Below are positions 7,857-16,408 of a stretch of DNA of 64,000 nucleotides, piece by piece (within the stretch, counting starts at the first letter, position 1; the number at the start of each line of letters is the position of its first letter). The notes under the pieces were generated by a model. That model worked only from the letters and a program-made list of their open reading frames with translations, did not search any database and had not been told where the DNA came from. Origin of the DNA: Pseudomonadales bacterium (GTDB lineage Bacteria > Pseudomonadota > Gammaproteobacteria > Pseudomonadales > UBA5518); the NCBI GenBank assembly GCA_024234165.1, contig JACKOP010000001.1, positions 868,001-932,000 on the forward strand, read 5' to 3'. Position numbers and translations under genes: made by a program.

Positions 7857-8111
7857 TTATGCGACTGAATCCAGCTGCCAGCCCGGGAAAACAAGAACAG
7901 CCGGATGGCAGTGCAGCGCAGTGGCCAACACCTTGGCACGCTCGACGCCCAGATTGACCCTACCAGTTTCGATGCTGGAAATGGTGGTTTGTGGGATACC
8001 GCAAAGCGCGGAGAGCTGGTTTTGGCTGAGCTCTTGCAGTTCGCGGATGATGCGAACGGACTCACCAGGCGTAACGTCGACGCGCTTCTTTGCAGGAATA
8101 GGTTTGCTCAT
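7857..8111 (-). CDS. higA: HigA antitoxin (HTH-XRE), cassette 9
   Basis: 84 aa from ATG at 8111, one base after the toxin stop. A classic HTH_3/Xre fold is visible: RIIRELQELSQNQLSALCG (helices 1-2), IPQTTISSIETGRVNLG (recognition helix) and VERAKVLATALHCHPAVLVFP. It would bind and neutralise HigB and autorepress the operon. The stop TAA lies in the GCATAAC R'' box at 7856-7862, which is now joined to IS91-like copy A. A longer start (8144) is possible but would overlap the toxin gene and lacks a Shine-Dalgarno sequence. Confidence 0.9.
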   Translation of the reverse strand: MSKPIPAKKRVDVTPGESVRIIRELQELSQNQLSALCGIPQTTISSIETGRVNLGVERAKVLATALHCHPAVLVFPGWQLDSVA

Positions 8112-8112
8112 A

Positions 8113-8400
8113 TCAGCGACTCCGGTAGTCATGGGCTGTAACACGCACCACTTGAACGATCATGACCTCCGCCTCGACGGAATAAATAACACGCCATTGC
8201 TGGTTCAGGCGGGACGACCTGAAACCTTTCCAGTCACCGGAAAGCGCCTCGTCGCGGAAGCCTCGGATGGCACGTAGACCTTGCGGCCCAGAGAGCGCGG
8301 CAATGTCTTTCCACTTTTCGTAACGCTTCAGGATATCGAGCGGGACACGTCCCGACGAAAGCTCCTTGTCCGCCTGACTGTGCTCCAGAATCTTCCACAT
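8113..8400 (-). CDS. higB: HigB/RelE-family toxin, cassette 9
   Basis: 95 aa, the usual HigB length. Landmarks are MWKILEHSQADKELS, VPLDILKRYEKWKDI, LRAIRGFRDEALSGDW, RSSRLNQQWRVIYSVE and VVRVTAHDYRSR. The SSRLNQQWRV segment and the C-terminal Tyr are typical of this mRNA-interferase group. It lies upstream of higA in the same cassette and is expressed from its own promoter at 8406-8435. The gene is intact, so this is a potentially active addiction module that can stabilise the array. Confidence 0.9.
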   Translation of the reverse strand: MWKILEHSQADKELSSGRVPLDILKRYEKWKDIAALSGPQGLRAIRGFRDEALSGDWKGFRSSRLNQQWRVIYSVEAEVMIVQVVRVTAHDYRSR

Positions 8401-8405
8401 GCCAC

Positions 8406-8435
8406 ATTGTGGCTAGTACACATATAATCTGTCAA
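8406..8435 (-). promoter_or_regulatory. promoter and operator of higBA cassette 9
   Basis: Minus strand: -35 TTGACA (8430-8435), 18-bp spacer, -10 CACAAT (8406-8411). The 13-bp palindrome GCCACATTGTGGC at 8401-8413 overlaps the -10 and the start codon region, suiting repression by HigA. The same motif precedes the truncated higB at 575. Confidence 0.7.
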
Positions 8436-8457
8436 CCACGCGAGATCCACACCTGCC

Positions 8458-8464
8458 GCATAAC
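8458..8464 (-). other. R' core of an attC split by IS elements
   Basis: GCATAAC, complement of the core GTTATGC, is the outer end of the attC of the reverse-oriented TA cassette. Its R'' partner is at 11914-11920. Between them lie an IS1111-like element (about 8467-9818) and IS91-like copy B, so the site is non-functional as it stands. Confidence 0.65.
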
Positions 8465-8466
8465 GA

Positions 8467-9818
8467 ATGAAAGGGACTCCCCCGTCCCGAGTGTGCCGCG
8501 CCAAGGCGGGTTTCGGCAACCAGGTGCCATGATGGGAAGTGCAAACTCGCATCTTCACACTCGTTTGCGGAAGGGGAGGTTCCATGACCATCCCAACCCT
8601 CGTTATCGATCTGGCCAAGTCTGTGTTCGCTCTGCATGGTGTGGAGCTGCTTCCGGCGCAGCATGTGCGCCCGTATGTTCGACGCAACAAGACCGATCGC
8701 GCCGATGCCGCCGGCCTGCTGGAAGCAGCGCGCTGCGGGGATATTCGCCCGGTGCCAGTGAAGACACCCGAACAACAAGGCACGCAAGGCTTGCACCGCA
8801 TCCGCGAGCACCACAAGGCCGAACGCACCGCCGCGATCAACACCGTGCGCGGCCTGTTGCGCGAGTTTGGCTGCGCCATTCCCGCCGGGGCCGACAAGGT
8901 GCGTCCGGCGGTGCTGGCGGCGCTGGAAGATGGCGACAATGATATTCCGATGGACCTGCGTCATGCCCTGGCCGGGCTGTTGGATCGGATCGTGTTCTGC
9001 CAGGACGCGATGGCCGCTATCGAGAAGCAACTTGCCGACATCGCCAAGCGCGATACCCGCAGCCAGCGGTGTCGGCCTGATCACCGCCACCGCGATGAGT
9101 GCCGGCATCGGCGACTTTGCCCGTTTCCCAGCGGTCGGCATTTTGCCAGTGCCCTGGGCTTGACTCCGCGTGAATATTCCAGCGGCGGCACTCGCAAACT
9201 CGGGCGGATCACCAAGCGTGGTGATGTGTACCTGCGCACGCTCTTGATTCACGGCGCACGCTCGGCACTGGCCGCTGCGCATACCGCCAAGAAACGCGGC
9301 AACCCGTTGGATCGCACCCACCGATGGGCGCTGGATCTGGCCGAACGCAAGGGCCACAACAAGGCCGTGGTGGCGCTGGCCAACAAGACCGCACGGCGCC
9401 TGTGGGCCGCTGAGCATCACGGCACGAGCTTTGATCCCGAACACGTCAGCGTGCGTAAACCTCACGCCGCCTGAATCCCTTCCACCTCAACCGTAATACC
9501 GCGTCACCGCAGCACCGCTACAAACTTTCTGCTGTTGCAACACGTCAACCTCATGCAAGCGTGTCGGTCCCCAGATTGGCCAAGCCGATAACAATGTTGA
9601 TCCTCGTGATCGTTTGAACGTCTGGCCCCAATCTGCGGATTCCATGATGGCTCGGGAAACTATCCAACCACAAAGCCGAATACACGAATGCAACCGCTCC
9701 CGCCTTGCCGGGGTTGAAGCCAAAAGCGTCAGCAGGAGGAAAAAGTCAGAATCAAATGCCGTGAAGCTACAGCTTCACACTATTTTGCTGGAAAGGGTTG
9801 ACAGGGGAGTCCATACAC
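8467..9818 (+). mobile_element. IS110/IS1111-attC-like element, decayed
   Basis: Subterminal inverted repeats AAAGGGACTCCCC (about 8470) and GGGGAGTCC (about 9803) frame an IS110-type transposase remnant. The element sits between attC half-sites and reads opposite to most cassette genes, as described for the IS1111-attC group. The 350 bp after the transposase (9475-9824) hold no gene. They carry a GTGAAGCTACAGCTTCAC hairpin before the right end. Exact ends are uncertain by a few bases. Confidence 0.75.
8584..9474 (+). pseudogene. IS110-family (IS1111 group) transposase remnant
   Basis: The frame starts MTIPTLVIDLAKSVFALHGV, the first Asp motif of the DEDD domain, then jumps to VRPYVRRNKTDRADAAGLLE. 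Roughly 50-60 residues usually present between these are missing. Around 9060-9140 the frame shifts out and back: the other frame reads GVGLITATAMSAGIGDFARF, the conserved motif. The Tnp_20 end (ALGLTPREYSSGG, TKRGDVYLRTLLIHGARS) is intact. It cannot encode a functional DEDD recombinase. Confidence 0.85.
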
Positions 9819-9935
9819 GATTGTTGAACGAAGCCGCTTCGCGGCAGGAACAAGACGAGAAGAACGAGACGTCAAAACCGGGAAACTTCTCCGGCACCCC
9901 CAGGCCCGGGTGTGCATCACCAAAGGAGAAGCGAC

Positions 9936-10770
9936 ATGGATTCATCGGAGCAAACCCGTTTTGACGCACTGTACGCGAAGCATCTTAGAGCACTGAAGCT
10001 CCAAGGCAAGGCAGCGAAGACGATCGATGGTTACGCACGAGTGCTGCGCCGGGTAGCCGCACACTTCGATCGCTGTCCGGATCGACTGGACGCGGAAGAC
10101 TTCAAGTCGTACTTCGCCTCGCTGATCGACGAGCGATCGTGGAGCCTGGTGAAGATCGAACGCTGCGGACTGCAGTTCTTCTACGAACACGTCCTGGAGC
10201 AGGAGTGGCCGTGGTGGACATGATCAAGCCGCCAGTGGTGCACGCACTGCCCGATGTGCTCAGCGTCGACGAGGTTGCACAGATCATCCGGGCGAGTCGC
10301 GAGCGGCGCTACCGGACGTTCTGGCTGACGACCTACAGCCTGGGCCTGCGTCTGGGTGAAACCCTGCGATTGCGGATCGGTGATATCGACAGCGCCCGTG
10401 CCCGGTCCATGTCCGCAGCGGCAAGGGACACAAGGACCGCTTCGTGGTGCTGCCGGCACTCACCCTGCAGTGCCTGCGCCGCTACTGGCGTGATCATCGT
10501 CATCATGAGCTGTTGTTTCCGTGGCGTGCTGGACCGCAGGGTGCCGCGCCCGTCACCTTCATGGATCGAGGCAGCACCCAGAAAGCGTTTGCCCGTGTCG
10601 TGGCCGACTGCGGCATCCGCAAGCGGGTGTCGACCCACAGTCTTCGCCATGCCTACGCCACCCACCTCTTCGAAGTCGGCCTGAATCTGCGCGGTGTGCA
10701 GGGAACTGCTCGGTCATGCCTGCCCGAAAACCACGGCGTGCTATGTGCACATGACGGACAAGTGCCGTGA
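9936..10770 (+). pseudogene. tyrosine recombinase of IS91-like copy B, frameshifted
   Basis: Compared with the intact copy at 15482-16408 it has lost one G near 10212 (GCCGTGGTGG against GCCGTGGGTGG). It has also lost one A near 10410 (TGCCCGGTCC against TGCCCAGGTCC) and gained one G near 10702 (GTGCAGGGAAC). All catalytic residues remain encoded but in different frames. The start ATG with its GGAG ribosome site is unchanged. Confidence 0.88.
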
Positions 10771-10842
10771 TGATCGCCGCCGGCCTGCCAGAACCACTGC
10801 ACCTCGCAGTGGCTCGATCGGCAACGCCGCAAGCTCCTGCCC

Positions 10843-11622
10843 GTGGACTACTTCATGGTGACCTTTACCTTGCCGGCACCCTTGCGTGCCATTGCGCAGG
10901 CGCACCCCGAAACCGTCTATGCCGCCTTGTTTCGCGCCGCCTCGCAGACCCTCAACGGTTTCGCGACGCGAAAGCTCAAGGCGGAACTCGGCCAATGCGC
11001 GGTACTGCACACCCACAACCGTCGTCTCGATCTGCACCCTCATTGTGCCCGGAGGCGCACTCGATGCGCGGCGCCAACAGTGGCGAAAACTCTCCGGGCG
11101 TTACCTCTTCAACGCCTTTGCTCTGGCCCGGTGGTGTTTCGCGCCCGTATGCTGCAGGCCCTGCAACTCGCCGGTGTGCCGATCCCCATCGGCCTGCCGC
11201 CAAAATGGGTGGTCGACTGTCGCCGTGTCGGTCGTGGCGAGCCGGCATTGCAGTACCTCTCGCGCTACCTCTACCGGGGTGTCATCCACGAGCGCGACCT
11301 CCTCGACTACGATCGCCTCGCCGGCACCGTCACCTTCCGCTACCGTGACGCCAAGACCCGCCAGCCCGCACTGCGCACCCTGCCCATCGCCGAGTTCCTG
11401 TGGCGCGTGCTCGCCCACGTCCTGCCGACCGGATTTCGTCGTGTGCGCGAGTACGGATTCCTGCACTGCCGGGCCAGGCGACGCCTCGTTCTCGTGCAAC
11501 TCGTCTTGCATGTGCTGGTCCAGGCGGCAACGTTGCGACCACGCCCACCGCTGTGTTGCATGCGCTGCCATACACCAATGATCGTCGTCGCCATCACCAA
11601 GCGCCGCCAACCCGACGGCTGA
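10843..11622 (+). pseudogene. IS91-like transposase of copy B without the HUH motif
   Basis: An open frame of 259 codons, but an 11-bp deletion after LDLHPH removes the HVHL part of the HUH metal-binding motif that copy C retains. A 2-bp gain about 80 bp downstream restores the frame, leaving a stretch of about 30 foreign residues (ARRRTRCAAPTVAK and so on). The rest (KWVVDCRRVGRGEPALQYLS, RYLYRGV, the Tyr-containing LSRYLYRG) matches IS91 transposases. Rolling-circle nicking activity is expected to be lost. Confidence 0.85.
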
Positions 11623-11968
11623 GGCAGCGTCCGCGGATCGCCACACGATCCGCTGGCCCGGAGAGCATGGCGTGCTCGCCGGCGATCCACTCCCGAGGAG
11701 GACCTCGCGCCACTGATGGATCCAGCCAGGTAAGACACGCTGCGCTCGCGGGTGCGGGTCGCGTTCGTCTGGTGAAAATCATTCCGCCTGATCGGGCAAC
11801 GACGCCCCCACACGTTTGAAAAGCTTTCCCCTATAAAAAGCGTTCGCCACCCCAGGGCACGGGCTTGTTCAACCCGGGATCAGGTCGCGGCTGCGCGCGA
11901 CCTATCCCTATTCGTTAGGTGGCCAACGGTACCACGCTCGGAGTAAGCTTTGGCCGAACAAGCCTGAT

Positions 11969-12223
11969 ATGGGTGCCGGTATGGCGAGCGCGGCAATGCA
12001 GCAACTTAAGGCGCAGGTTCTGAAGCTGCCGGAAGAGGAGCGGGCGGAACTTGTACACGATGTGATTGCCAGCTTGGATGGGCCGGGGGAAGACAGAGTG
12101 GAAGAAGCCTGGGCAGAGGAGATCACGCGCCGAATCCACGAAATCAGGGCCGGAACCGTGCAGACCGTTGACGCTGCAGAGGTGATGGCACGAATTGCTG
12201 CCCGTGTCCGCGGCAGCAAGTGA
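11969..12223 (+). CDS. antitoxin of a reverse-oriented TA cassette
   Basis: 84 aa with the pattern LKAQVLKLPEEERAELVHDVIASLDG, typical of addiction-module component proteins (CHP02574/RelB-like), then WAEEITRRIHEIRAGTVQTVDAAEVMARI, which matches the segment that wraps around a ParE/RelE toxin. Starts at 11981 or 11996 are also possible, and no strong ribosome site decides between them. It overlaps the toxin start by 4 bp (GTGA). It reads opposite to the other cassettes, so it must carry its own promoter. Confidence 0.85.
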   Translation: MGAGMASAAMQQLKAQVLKLPEEERAELVHDVIASLDGPGEDRVEEAWAEEITRRIHEIRAGTVQTVDAAEVMARIAARVRGSK

Positions 12224-12540
12224 GACCAGTACGATTCCACCCCGCCGCAGCGATTGAGGCTGAGGAAGCTGCGGCGTGGTACTCCACCGAGCGTCCGGGG
12301 CTCGGATCCCAGTTCGGGGCAGCGGTTGAGGAGGCCGTGACCGTGTTGATGCAGGACACGATTCCTGCCACGCGCTACCCGCATGTCCCGGATGACCTCA
12401 ACGCACGCCGCATCCGGTTGAAACGATTCCCATACGATCTTGTCTTCGTACCGGACGGCGACGGCGACGGCGTCGAGGTTGTTGCTGTTGCTCATCACCG
12501 CAGACTTCCAGATTACTGGCTCGCGAGACTGGACACCTAA
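12220..12540 (+). CDS. RelE/ParE-type toxin of a reverse-oriented TA cassette
   Basis: 106 aa starting GTG (overlapping the antitoxin stop as GTGA). The N-terminus VRFHPAAAIEAEEAAAWYS is the ParE/RelE helix pattern. It is followed by RPGLGSQFGAAVEEAVTVL, NARRIRLKRFPYDLVFV and VEVVAVAHHRRLPDYW, the latter being the terminal strand (HxRRxPxYW) of this family. The toxin is intact and the stop TAA overlaps the attC box at 12535-12541. Targets in this family are mRNA or DNA gyrase, and which one applies cannot be told here. Confidence 0.88.
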   Translation: MRPVRFHPAAAIEAEEAAAWYSTERPGLGSQFGAAVEEAVTVLMQDTIPATRYPHVPDDLNARRIRLKRFPYDLVFVPDGDGDGVEVVAVAHHRRLPDYWLARLDT

Positions 12541-12641
12541 CGTTTGCAGTAAGCGGCACGCAGCGGCAGGACGCGCTTGGCCCAGAATGAAGTGAGGGCC
12601 AAGCGTGGCCTGTTGCGGAGTGTCCGCTTGACCGCTGGGTT
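12535..12641 (-). other. attC of the ParE TA cassette (cassette 7), split by IS91-like copy C
   Basis: Outer core ACCTAAC (12535-12541), then paired arms around GCGCTTGGCCC...GGGCCAAGCGTGGCC, ending in GTT at 12639-12641. The R'' box GTTAGGT resumes at 14740-14746 after the insertion. The reconstructed length is about 110 bp, and the arms differ from the GAGCTC-type sites elsewhere in the array. Confidence 0.8.
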
Positions 12642-12751
12642 GAACGAAGCCGCTTCGCGGCAGGAACGAGACAAGAAGAACGAGACGCCAAAACCGGGAA
12701 ACTTCTCCGGCACCCCCAGGCCCGGGTGTGCATCACCGAAGGAGAAGCGAC

Positions 12752-13678
12752 GTGGATTCATCGGAGCAAACCCGTTTTGACGCACTGTACGCGAAGCATC
12801 TTAGAGCACTGAAGCTCCAGGGCAAGGCAGCGAAGACGATCGATGGTTACGCACGAGCGCTGCGCCGGGTAGCCGCACACTTCGATCGCTGTCCGGATCG
12901 ACTGGCCGCGGAAGACTTCAAGTCCTACTTCGCCTCGCTGATCGACGAGCGCTCGTGAAGCCTGGTGAAGATCGAACGCTGCGGACTGCAGTTCTTCTAC
13001 GAACACGTCCTGGAGCGGGAGTGGCCGTGGGTGGACATGATCAAGCCGCCAGTGGTGCACGCGCTGCCCGATGTGCTCAGCGTCGACGAGGTCGCACAGA
13101 TCATCCGGGCGAGTCGCGAGCGGCGCTACCGGACGTTCTGGCTGACGACCTACAGCCTGGGCCTGCGTCTGGGTGAAACCCTGCGATTGCGGATCGGTGA
13201 TATCGACAGCGCCCGTGCCCAGGTCCATGTCCGCAGCGGCAAGGGACACAAGGACCGCTTCGTGGTGCTGCCGGCACTCACCCTGCAGTGCCTGCGCCGC
13301 TACTGGCGTGATCATCGTCATCATGAGCTGTTGTTTCCAGGGCGTGCTGGACCGCAGGGTGCCGCGCCCGTCACCTTCATGGATCGAGGCAGCACCCAGA
13401 AAGCGTTTGCCCGTGTCGTGGCCGACTGCGGCATCCGCAAGCGGGTGTCGACCCACAGTCTTCGCCATGCCTACGCCACCCACCTCTTCGAAGTCGGCCT
13501 GAATCTGCGCGGTGTGCAGGAACTGCTCGGTCATGCCTGCCCGAAAACCACGGCGTGCTATGTGCACATGACGGACAAGTGCCGTGATGATCGCCGCCGG
13601 CCTGCCAGAACCACTGCACCTCGCAGTGGCTCGATCGGCAACGCCGCAAGCTCCTGCCCGTGGACTACTTCATGGTGA
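12752..13678 (+). pseudogene. tyrosine recombinase of IS91-like copy C, nonsense codon
   Basis: Starts with GTG in place of the ATG used by A, B and D. A single G-to-A change turns Trp (CGCTCGTGGAGC) into TGA at 12956-12958, about codon 69. Downstream the frame is clean to 13678 with all catalytic residues (HSLRHAYATHLFE, GHACPKTTACYVHM). A restart at 12965 would give only the catalytic domain. Confidence 0.88.
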
Positions 13679-14448
13679 CCTTTACCTTGCCGGCACCCTT
13701 GCGTGCCATTGCGCAGGCGCACCCCGAAACCGTCTATGCCGCCTTGTTTCGCGCCGCCTCGCAGACCATCAACGGTTTCGCGACGCGAAAGCTCAAGGCG
13801 GAACTCGGCCAATGCGCGGTACTGCACACCCACAACCGTCGTCTCGATCTGCACCCGCACGTGCACCTCATTGTGCCCGGAGGCGCACTCGATGCGCGGC
13901 GCCGACAGTGGCGGAAACTCTCCGGCCGTTACCTCTTCTACGCCTTTGCCCTGGCTCGGGTGTTCCGCGCTCGGATGCTGCAGGCCCTGCAACTCGCCGG
14001 TGTGCCGATCCCCGTCGGTCTGCCGTCGAAGTGGGTGGTCGACTGTCGCCGTGTCGGTCGTGGTGAGCCGGCATTGCAGTACCTCTCGCGCTACCTCTAC
14101 CGGGGTGTCATCCACGAGCGCGACCTCCTCGACTACGATCGCCTCGCCGGCACCGTCACCTTCCGCTACCGTGACGCCAAGACCCGCCAGCCCGCACTGC
14201 GCACCCTGCCCATCGCCGAGTTCCTGTGGCGCGTGCTCGCCCACGTCCTGCCCACCGGATTTCGTCGTGTGCGCGAGTACGGATTCCTGCACTGTCGAGC
14301 CAGGCGACGCCTCGTTCTCGTGCAACTCGTCTTGCATGTGCTGATCCAGGCGGCAACGTTACGACCACGCCCACCGCTGTGTTGCATGCGCTGCCATACA
14401 CCGATGATCGTCGTCGCCATCACCAAACGCCGCCAACCCGACGACTGA
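13660..14448 (+). CDS. IS91-family HUH transposase, best-preserved copy
   Basis: 262 codons from ATG. The frame extends upstream to about 13590 and reads CQNHCTSQWLDRQRRKLLP, the end of the usual zinc-binding domain. The body has YFMVTFTLPAPLRA, the HUH motif in LDLHPHVHLIVPGG and a Tyr-bearing LQYLSRYLYRGVIHERDL, and it closes with a CxxC pair (CCMRCH). IS91 transposases nick single strands and move by rolling circle. The frame lacks the N-terminal 80 or so residues with most zinc ligands, in all copies seen here, so function is uncertain. Confidence 0.85.
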   Translation: MDYFMVTFTLPAPLRAIAQAHPETVYAALFRAASQTINGFATRKLKAELGQCAVLHTHNRRLDLHPHVHLIVPGGALDARRRQWRKLSGRYLFYAFALARVFRARMLQALQLAGVPIPVGLPSKWVVDCRRVGRGEPALQYLSRYLYRGVIHERDLLDYDRLAGTVTFRYRDAKTRQPALRTLPIAEFLWRVLAHVLPTGFRRVREYGFLHCRARRRLVLVQLVLHVLIQAATLRPRPPLCCMRCHTPMIVVAITKRRQPDD

Positions 14449-14740
14449 GACAACGTCCGCGGATCGCCACACGATCCGCTGGCCCGGAGAGCGTGGCGTG
14501 CTCGCCGGCGATCCACTCCCGAGGAGGATCTCGCACCACCTATGGATCCAGCCAAGTAAGACACGCTGCGCTCGCGGGTGCGGGTCGCGTTCGTCTGGTG
14601 AAAATCATTCCGCCTGATCGGGCAACGACGCCCTCGTGCGTCTGAAAAGCTTTCCCCTATAAAAAGCGTTCGCCACCCCAGGGGACGGGCTTGTTCAACC
14701 CGGGATCAGGTCGCGGCTGCGCGCGACCTATCCCTATTCG

Positions 14741-15037
14741 TTAGGTACGCGCCTTCCACTGCTCAGGATTACGCGCGGCGTGCATGACGGCAAGAACACT
14801 GATCTTGCGTTCAATGACGATATAGAAGACGCAGTACGGGAACCGATGAATGAGCGCGCGGCGCACACCCATATGCACTTCCTGATACTGGAACGGATTC
14901 TTTAGGACTCGCTCGACCGCTTCCTCGGCGCAAAGCATGAAGTCGTTGCCCAAGCCGGGACGACACTCTTGATAGAAGGTATAGGTGTCTGCCAGATCCG
15001 CTTCCGCCTCGGGGCGGACAAACAGTTCGTAGGCCAC
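14741..15037 (-). CDS. ParE/RelE-type toxin, cassette 7
   Basis: 98 aa: YELFVRPEAEADLADTYTFY (ParE N-terminal helices), RPGLGNDFMLCAEEAVERVL, RRALIHRFPYCVFYIV and ISVLAVMHAARNPEQW, the ParE family end. The stop TAA overlaps the ACCTAAC R'' box, which is joined to IS91-like copy C. It is encoded one base after its antitoxin (antitoxin first). ParE toxins commonly poison gyrase, while related RelE toxins cut mRNA. It is intact and likely under the cassette's own promoter at 15269-15298. Confidence 0.92.
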   Translation of the reverse strand: MAYELFVRPEAEADLADTYTFYQECRPGLGNDFMLCAEEAVERVLKNPFQYQEVHMGVRRALIHRFPYCVFYIVIERKISVLAVMHAARNPEQWKART

Positions 15038-15038
15038 G

Positions 15039-15239
15039 TTAGGCCTTGATGATGCGGCGTTTCACGTTTTCCCAGGTGTCCCCGGGATTGGCGTCAGAGG
15101 CCATTGCGGCCAAGCGCTGCTCCAGAACGGCCTGCTGCTCCTTCGTTACAACGACGTCATTGGCGGCTTCATGCACGCTTTCCCAGAGTTCCTGGGCAAG
15201 AATGATGCGCTCGCTAGCGCTAAGCTTTTGAATATTCAT
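15039..15239 (-). CDS. antitoxin of the ParE cassette (addiction module component)
   Basis: 66 aa: IQKLSASERIILAQELWESV (the CHP02574 LxxxERxxLxxxLWxSl motif), then TKEQQAVLEQRLAAM and DTWENVKRRI, which ends typically for this family. It precedes the toxin by one base. ATG at 15239 follows a promoter 30 bp upstream. It probably binds its own promoter with the toxin, but no clear operator palindrome was seen. Confidence 0.9.
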   Translation of the reverse strand: MNIQKLSASERIILAQELWESVHEAANDVVVTKEQQAVLEQRLAAMASDANPGDTWENVKRRIIKA

Positions 15240-15268
15240 GCGTTTTCAGCCTCCGACGGTGCCGGGTA

Positions 15269-15298
15269 AGTATACCCGCTTCCGGGGGGCTACTCGAA
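15269..15298 (-). promoter_or_regulatory. promoter of the ParE TA cassette
   Basis: Minus strand: -35 TTCGAG (15293-15298), 18-bp spacer, -10 TATACT (15269-15274), about 30 bp before the antitoxin ATG and inside the cassette, so the module does not depend on the integron promoter. Confidence 0.6.
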
Positions 15299-15311
15299 GC
15301 CCCGCTCGCGT

Positions 15312-15371
15312 ACCTAACGTTTGAGCTCAGGCCGCGGCCCGTCAGGGCCGTCGCGCCTGCAGCGAATTGTT
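15312..15371 (-). other. attC of cassette 6, split by IS91-like copy D
   Basis: Outer core ACCTAAC (15312-15318), TTGAGCTCAGG box, GC-rich arms, then GAATTGTT. R'' (GTTAGGC, 17459-17465) lies beyond the insertion. Apart from about four substitutions the interior equals the attC at 24588-24651, showing two cassettes with the same attC type. Confidence 0.85.
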
Positions 15372-15481
15372 GAACGAAGCCGCTTCGCGGCAGGAACGAG
15401 ACAAGAAGAACGAGACGCCAAAACCGGGAAACTTCTCCGGCACACCCAGGCCCGGGTGTGCATCACCAAAGGAGAAGCGAC

Positions 15482-16408
15482 ATGGATTCATCGGAGCAAA
15501 CCCGTTTTGACGCACTGTACGCGAAGCATCTTAGAGCACTGAAGCTCCAAGGCAAGGCAGCGAAGACGATCGATGGTTACGCACGAGTGCTGCGCCGGGT
15601 AGCCGCACACTTCGATCGCTGTCCGGATCGACTGGACGCGGAAGACTTCAAGTCGTACTTCGCCTCGCTGATCGACGAGCGATCGTGGAGCCTGGTGAAG
15701 ATCGAACGCTGCGGACTGCAGTTCTTCTACGAACACGTCCTGGAGCGGGAGTGGCCGTGGGTGGACATGATCAAGCCGCCAGTGGTGCACGCACTGCCCG
15801 ATGTGCTCAGCGTCGACGAGGTTGCACAGATCATCCGGGCGAGTCGCGAGCGGCGCTACCGGACGTTCTGGCTGACGACCTACAGCCTGGGCCTGCGTCT
15901 GGGTGAAACCCTGCGATTGCGGATCGGTGATATCGACAGCGCCCGTGCCCAGGTCCATGTCCGCAGCGGCAAGGGACACAAGGACCGCTTCGTGGTGCTG
16001 CCGGCACTCACCCTGCAGTGCCTGCGCCGCTACTGGCGTGATCATCGTCATCATGAGCTGTTGTTTCCGTGGCGTGCTGGACCGCAGGGTGCCGCGCCCG
16101 TCACCTTCATGGATCGAGGCAGCACCCAGAAAGCGTTTGCCCGTGTCGTGGCCGACTGCGGCATCCGCAAGCGGGTGTCGACCCACAGTCTTCGCCATGC
16201 CTACGCCACCCACCTCTTCGAAGTCGGCCTGAATCTGCGCGGTGTGCAGGAACTGCTCGGTCATGCCTGCCCGAAAACCACGGCGTGCTATGTGCACATG
16301 ACGGACAAGTGCCGTGATGATCGCCGCCGGCCTGCCAGAACCACTGCACCTCGCAGTGGCTCGATCGGCAACGCCGCAAGCTCCTGCCCGTGGACTACTT
16401 CATGGTGA
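15482..16408 (+). CDS. tyrosine recombinase of IS91-like copy D
   Basis: 308-aa tyrosine recombinase. The SAM-like N-domain is followed by the catalytic set: Arg in LRLGETLRLRIGDID, Lys in SGKGHKDRFVVLP, HSLRHAYATHLFE, GHACPKTT and Tyr in CYVHMTDKC. The C-terminal 35 residues (RRRPARTTAPRSGSIGNAAS and on) are read through the start of the transposase region and are probably not conserved function. ATG is preceded by GGAG. It is very similar to copy A, which differs by fewer than about ten residues in the shared part by eye. Confidence 0.9.
   Translation: MDSSEQTRFDALYAKHLRALKLQGKAAKTIDGYARVLRRVAAHFDRCPDRLDAEDFKSYFASLIDERSWSLVKIERCGLQFFYEHVLEREWPWVDMIKPPVVHALPDVLSVDEVAQIIRASRERRYRTFWLTTYSLGLRLGETLRLRIGDIDSARAQVHVRSGKGHKDRFVVLPALTLQCLRRYWRDHRHHELLFPWRAGPQGAAPVTFMDRGSTQKAFARVVADCGIRKRVSTHSLRHAYATHLFEVGLNLRGVQELLGHACPKTTACYVHMTDKCRDDRRRPARTTAPRSGSIGNAASSCPWTTSW

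Larger units (their letters stand above)
9825..11913 (+). mobile_element. IS91-like element copy B
   Basis: Same termini as copies A, C and D. Its left end is preceded by GTT and the IS1111-like right end. Its right end abuts GTTAGGT (11914-11920), the R'' box of the cassette whose TA genes start at 11969. The recombinase is frameshifted and the transposase lacks the HUH motif. The 346 bp from 11623 to 11968 hold the element's non-coding right end, including the GGTCGCG/CGCGACC hairpin, and the start of the next cassette. Confidence 0.9.
12642..14739 (+). mobile_element. IS91-like element copy C
   Basis: 2.1-kb copy with GAACGAAGCC at the left, preceded by GTT, and ATCCCTATTC at the right, abutting GTTAGGT (14740-14746). 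It is the only copy with an intact HUH transposase frame, but its recombinase has a nonsense codon. The 290 bp between 14449 and the right end are non-coding and hold the terminal hairpin. Confidence 0.92.

Noticed and set aside
6641..16408. the four tyrosine recombinase genes as additional integron integrases
   Set aside because: They lack the IntI-specific insert and travel inside the IS91-like elements.
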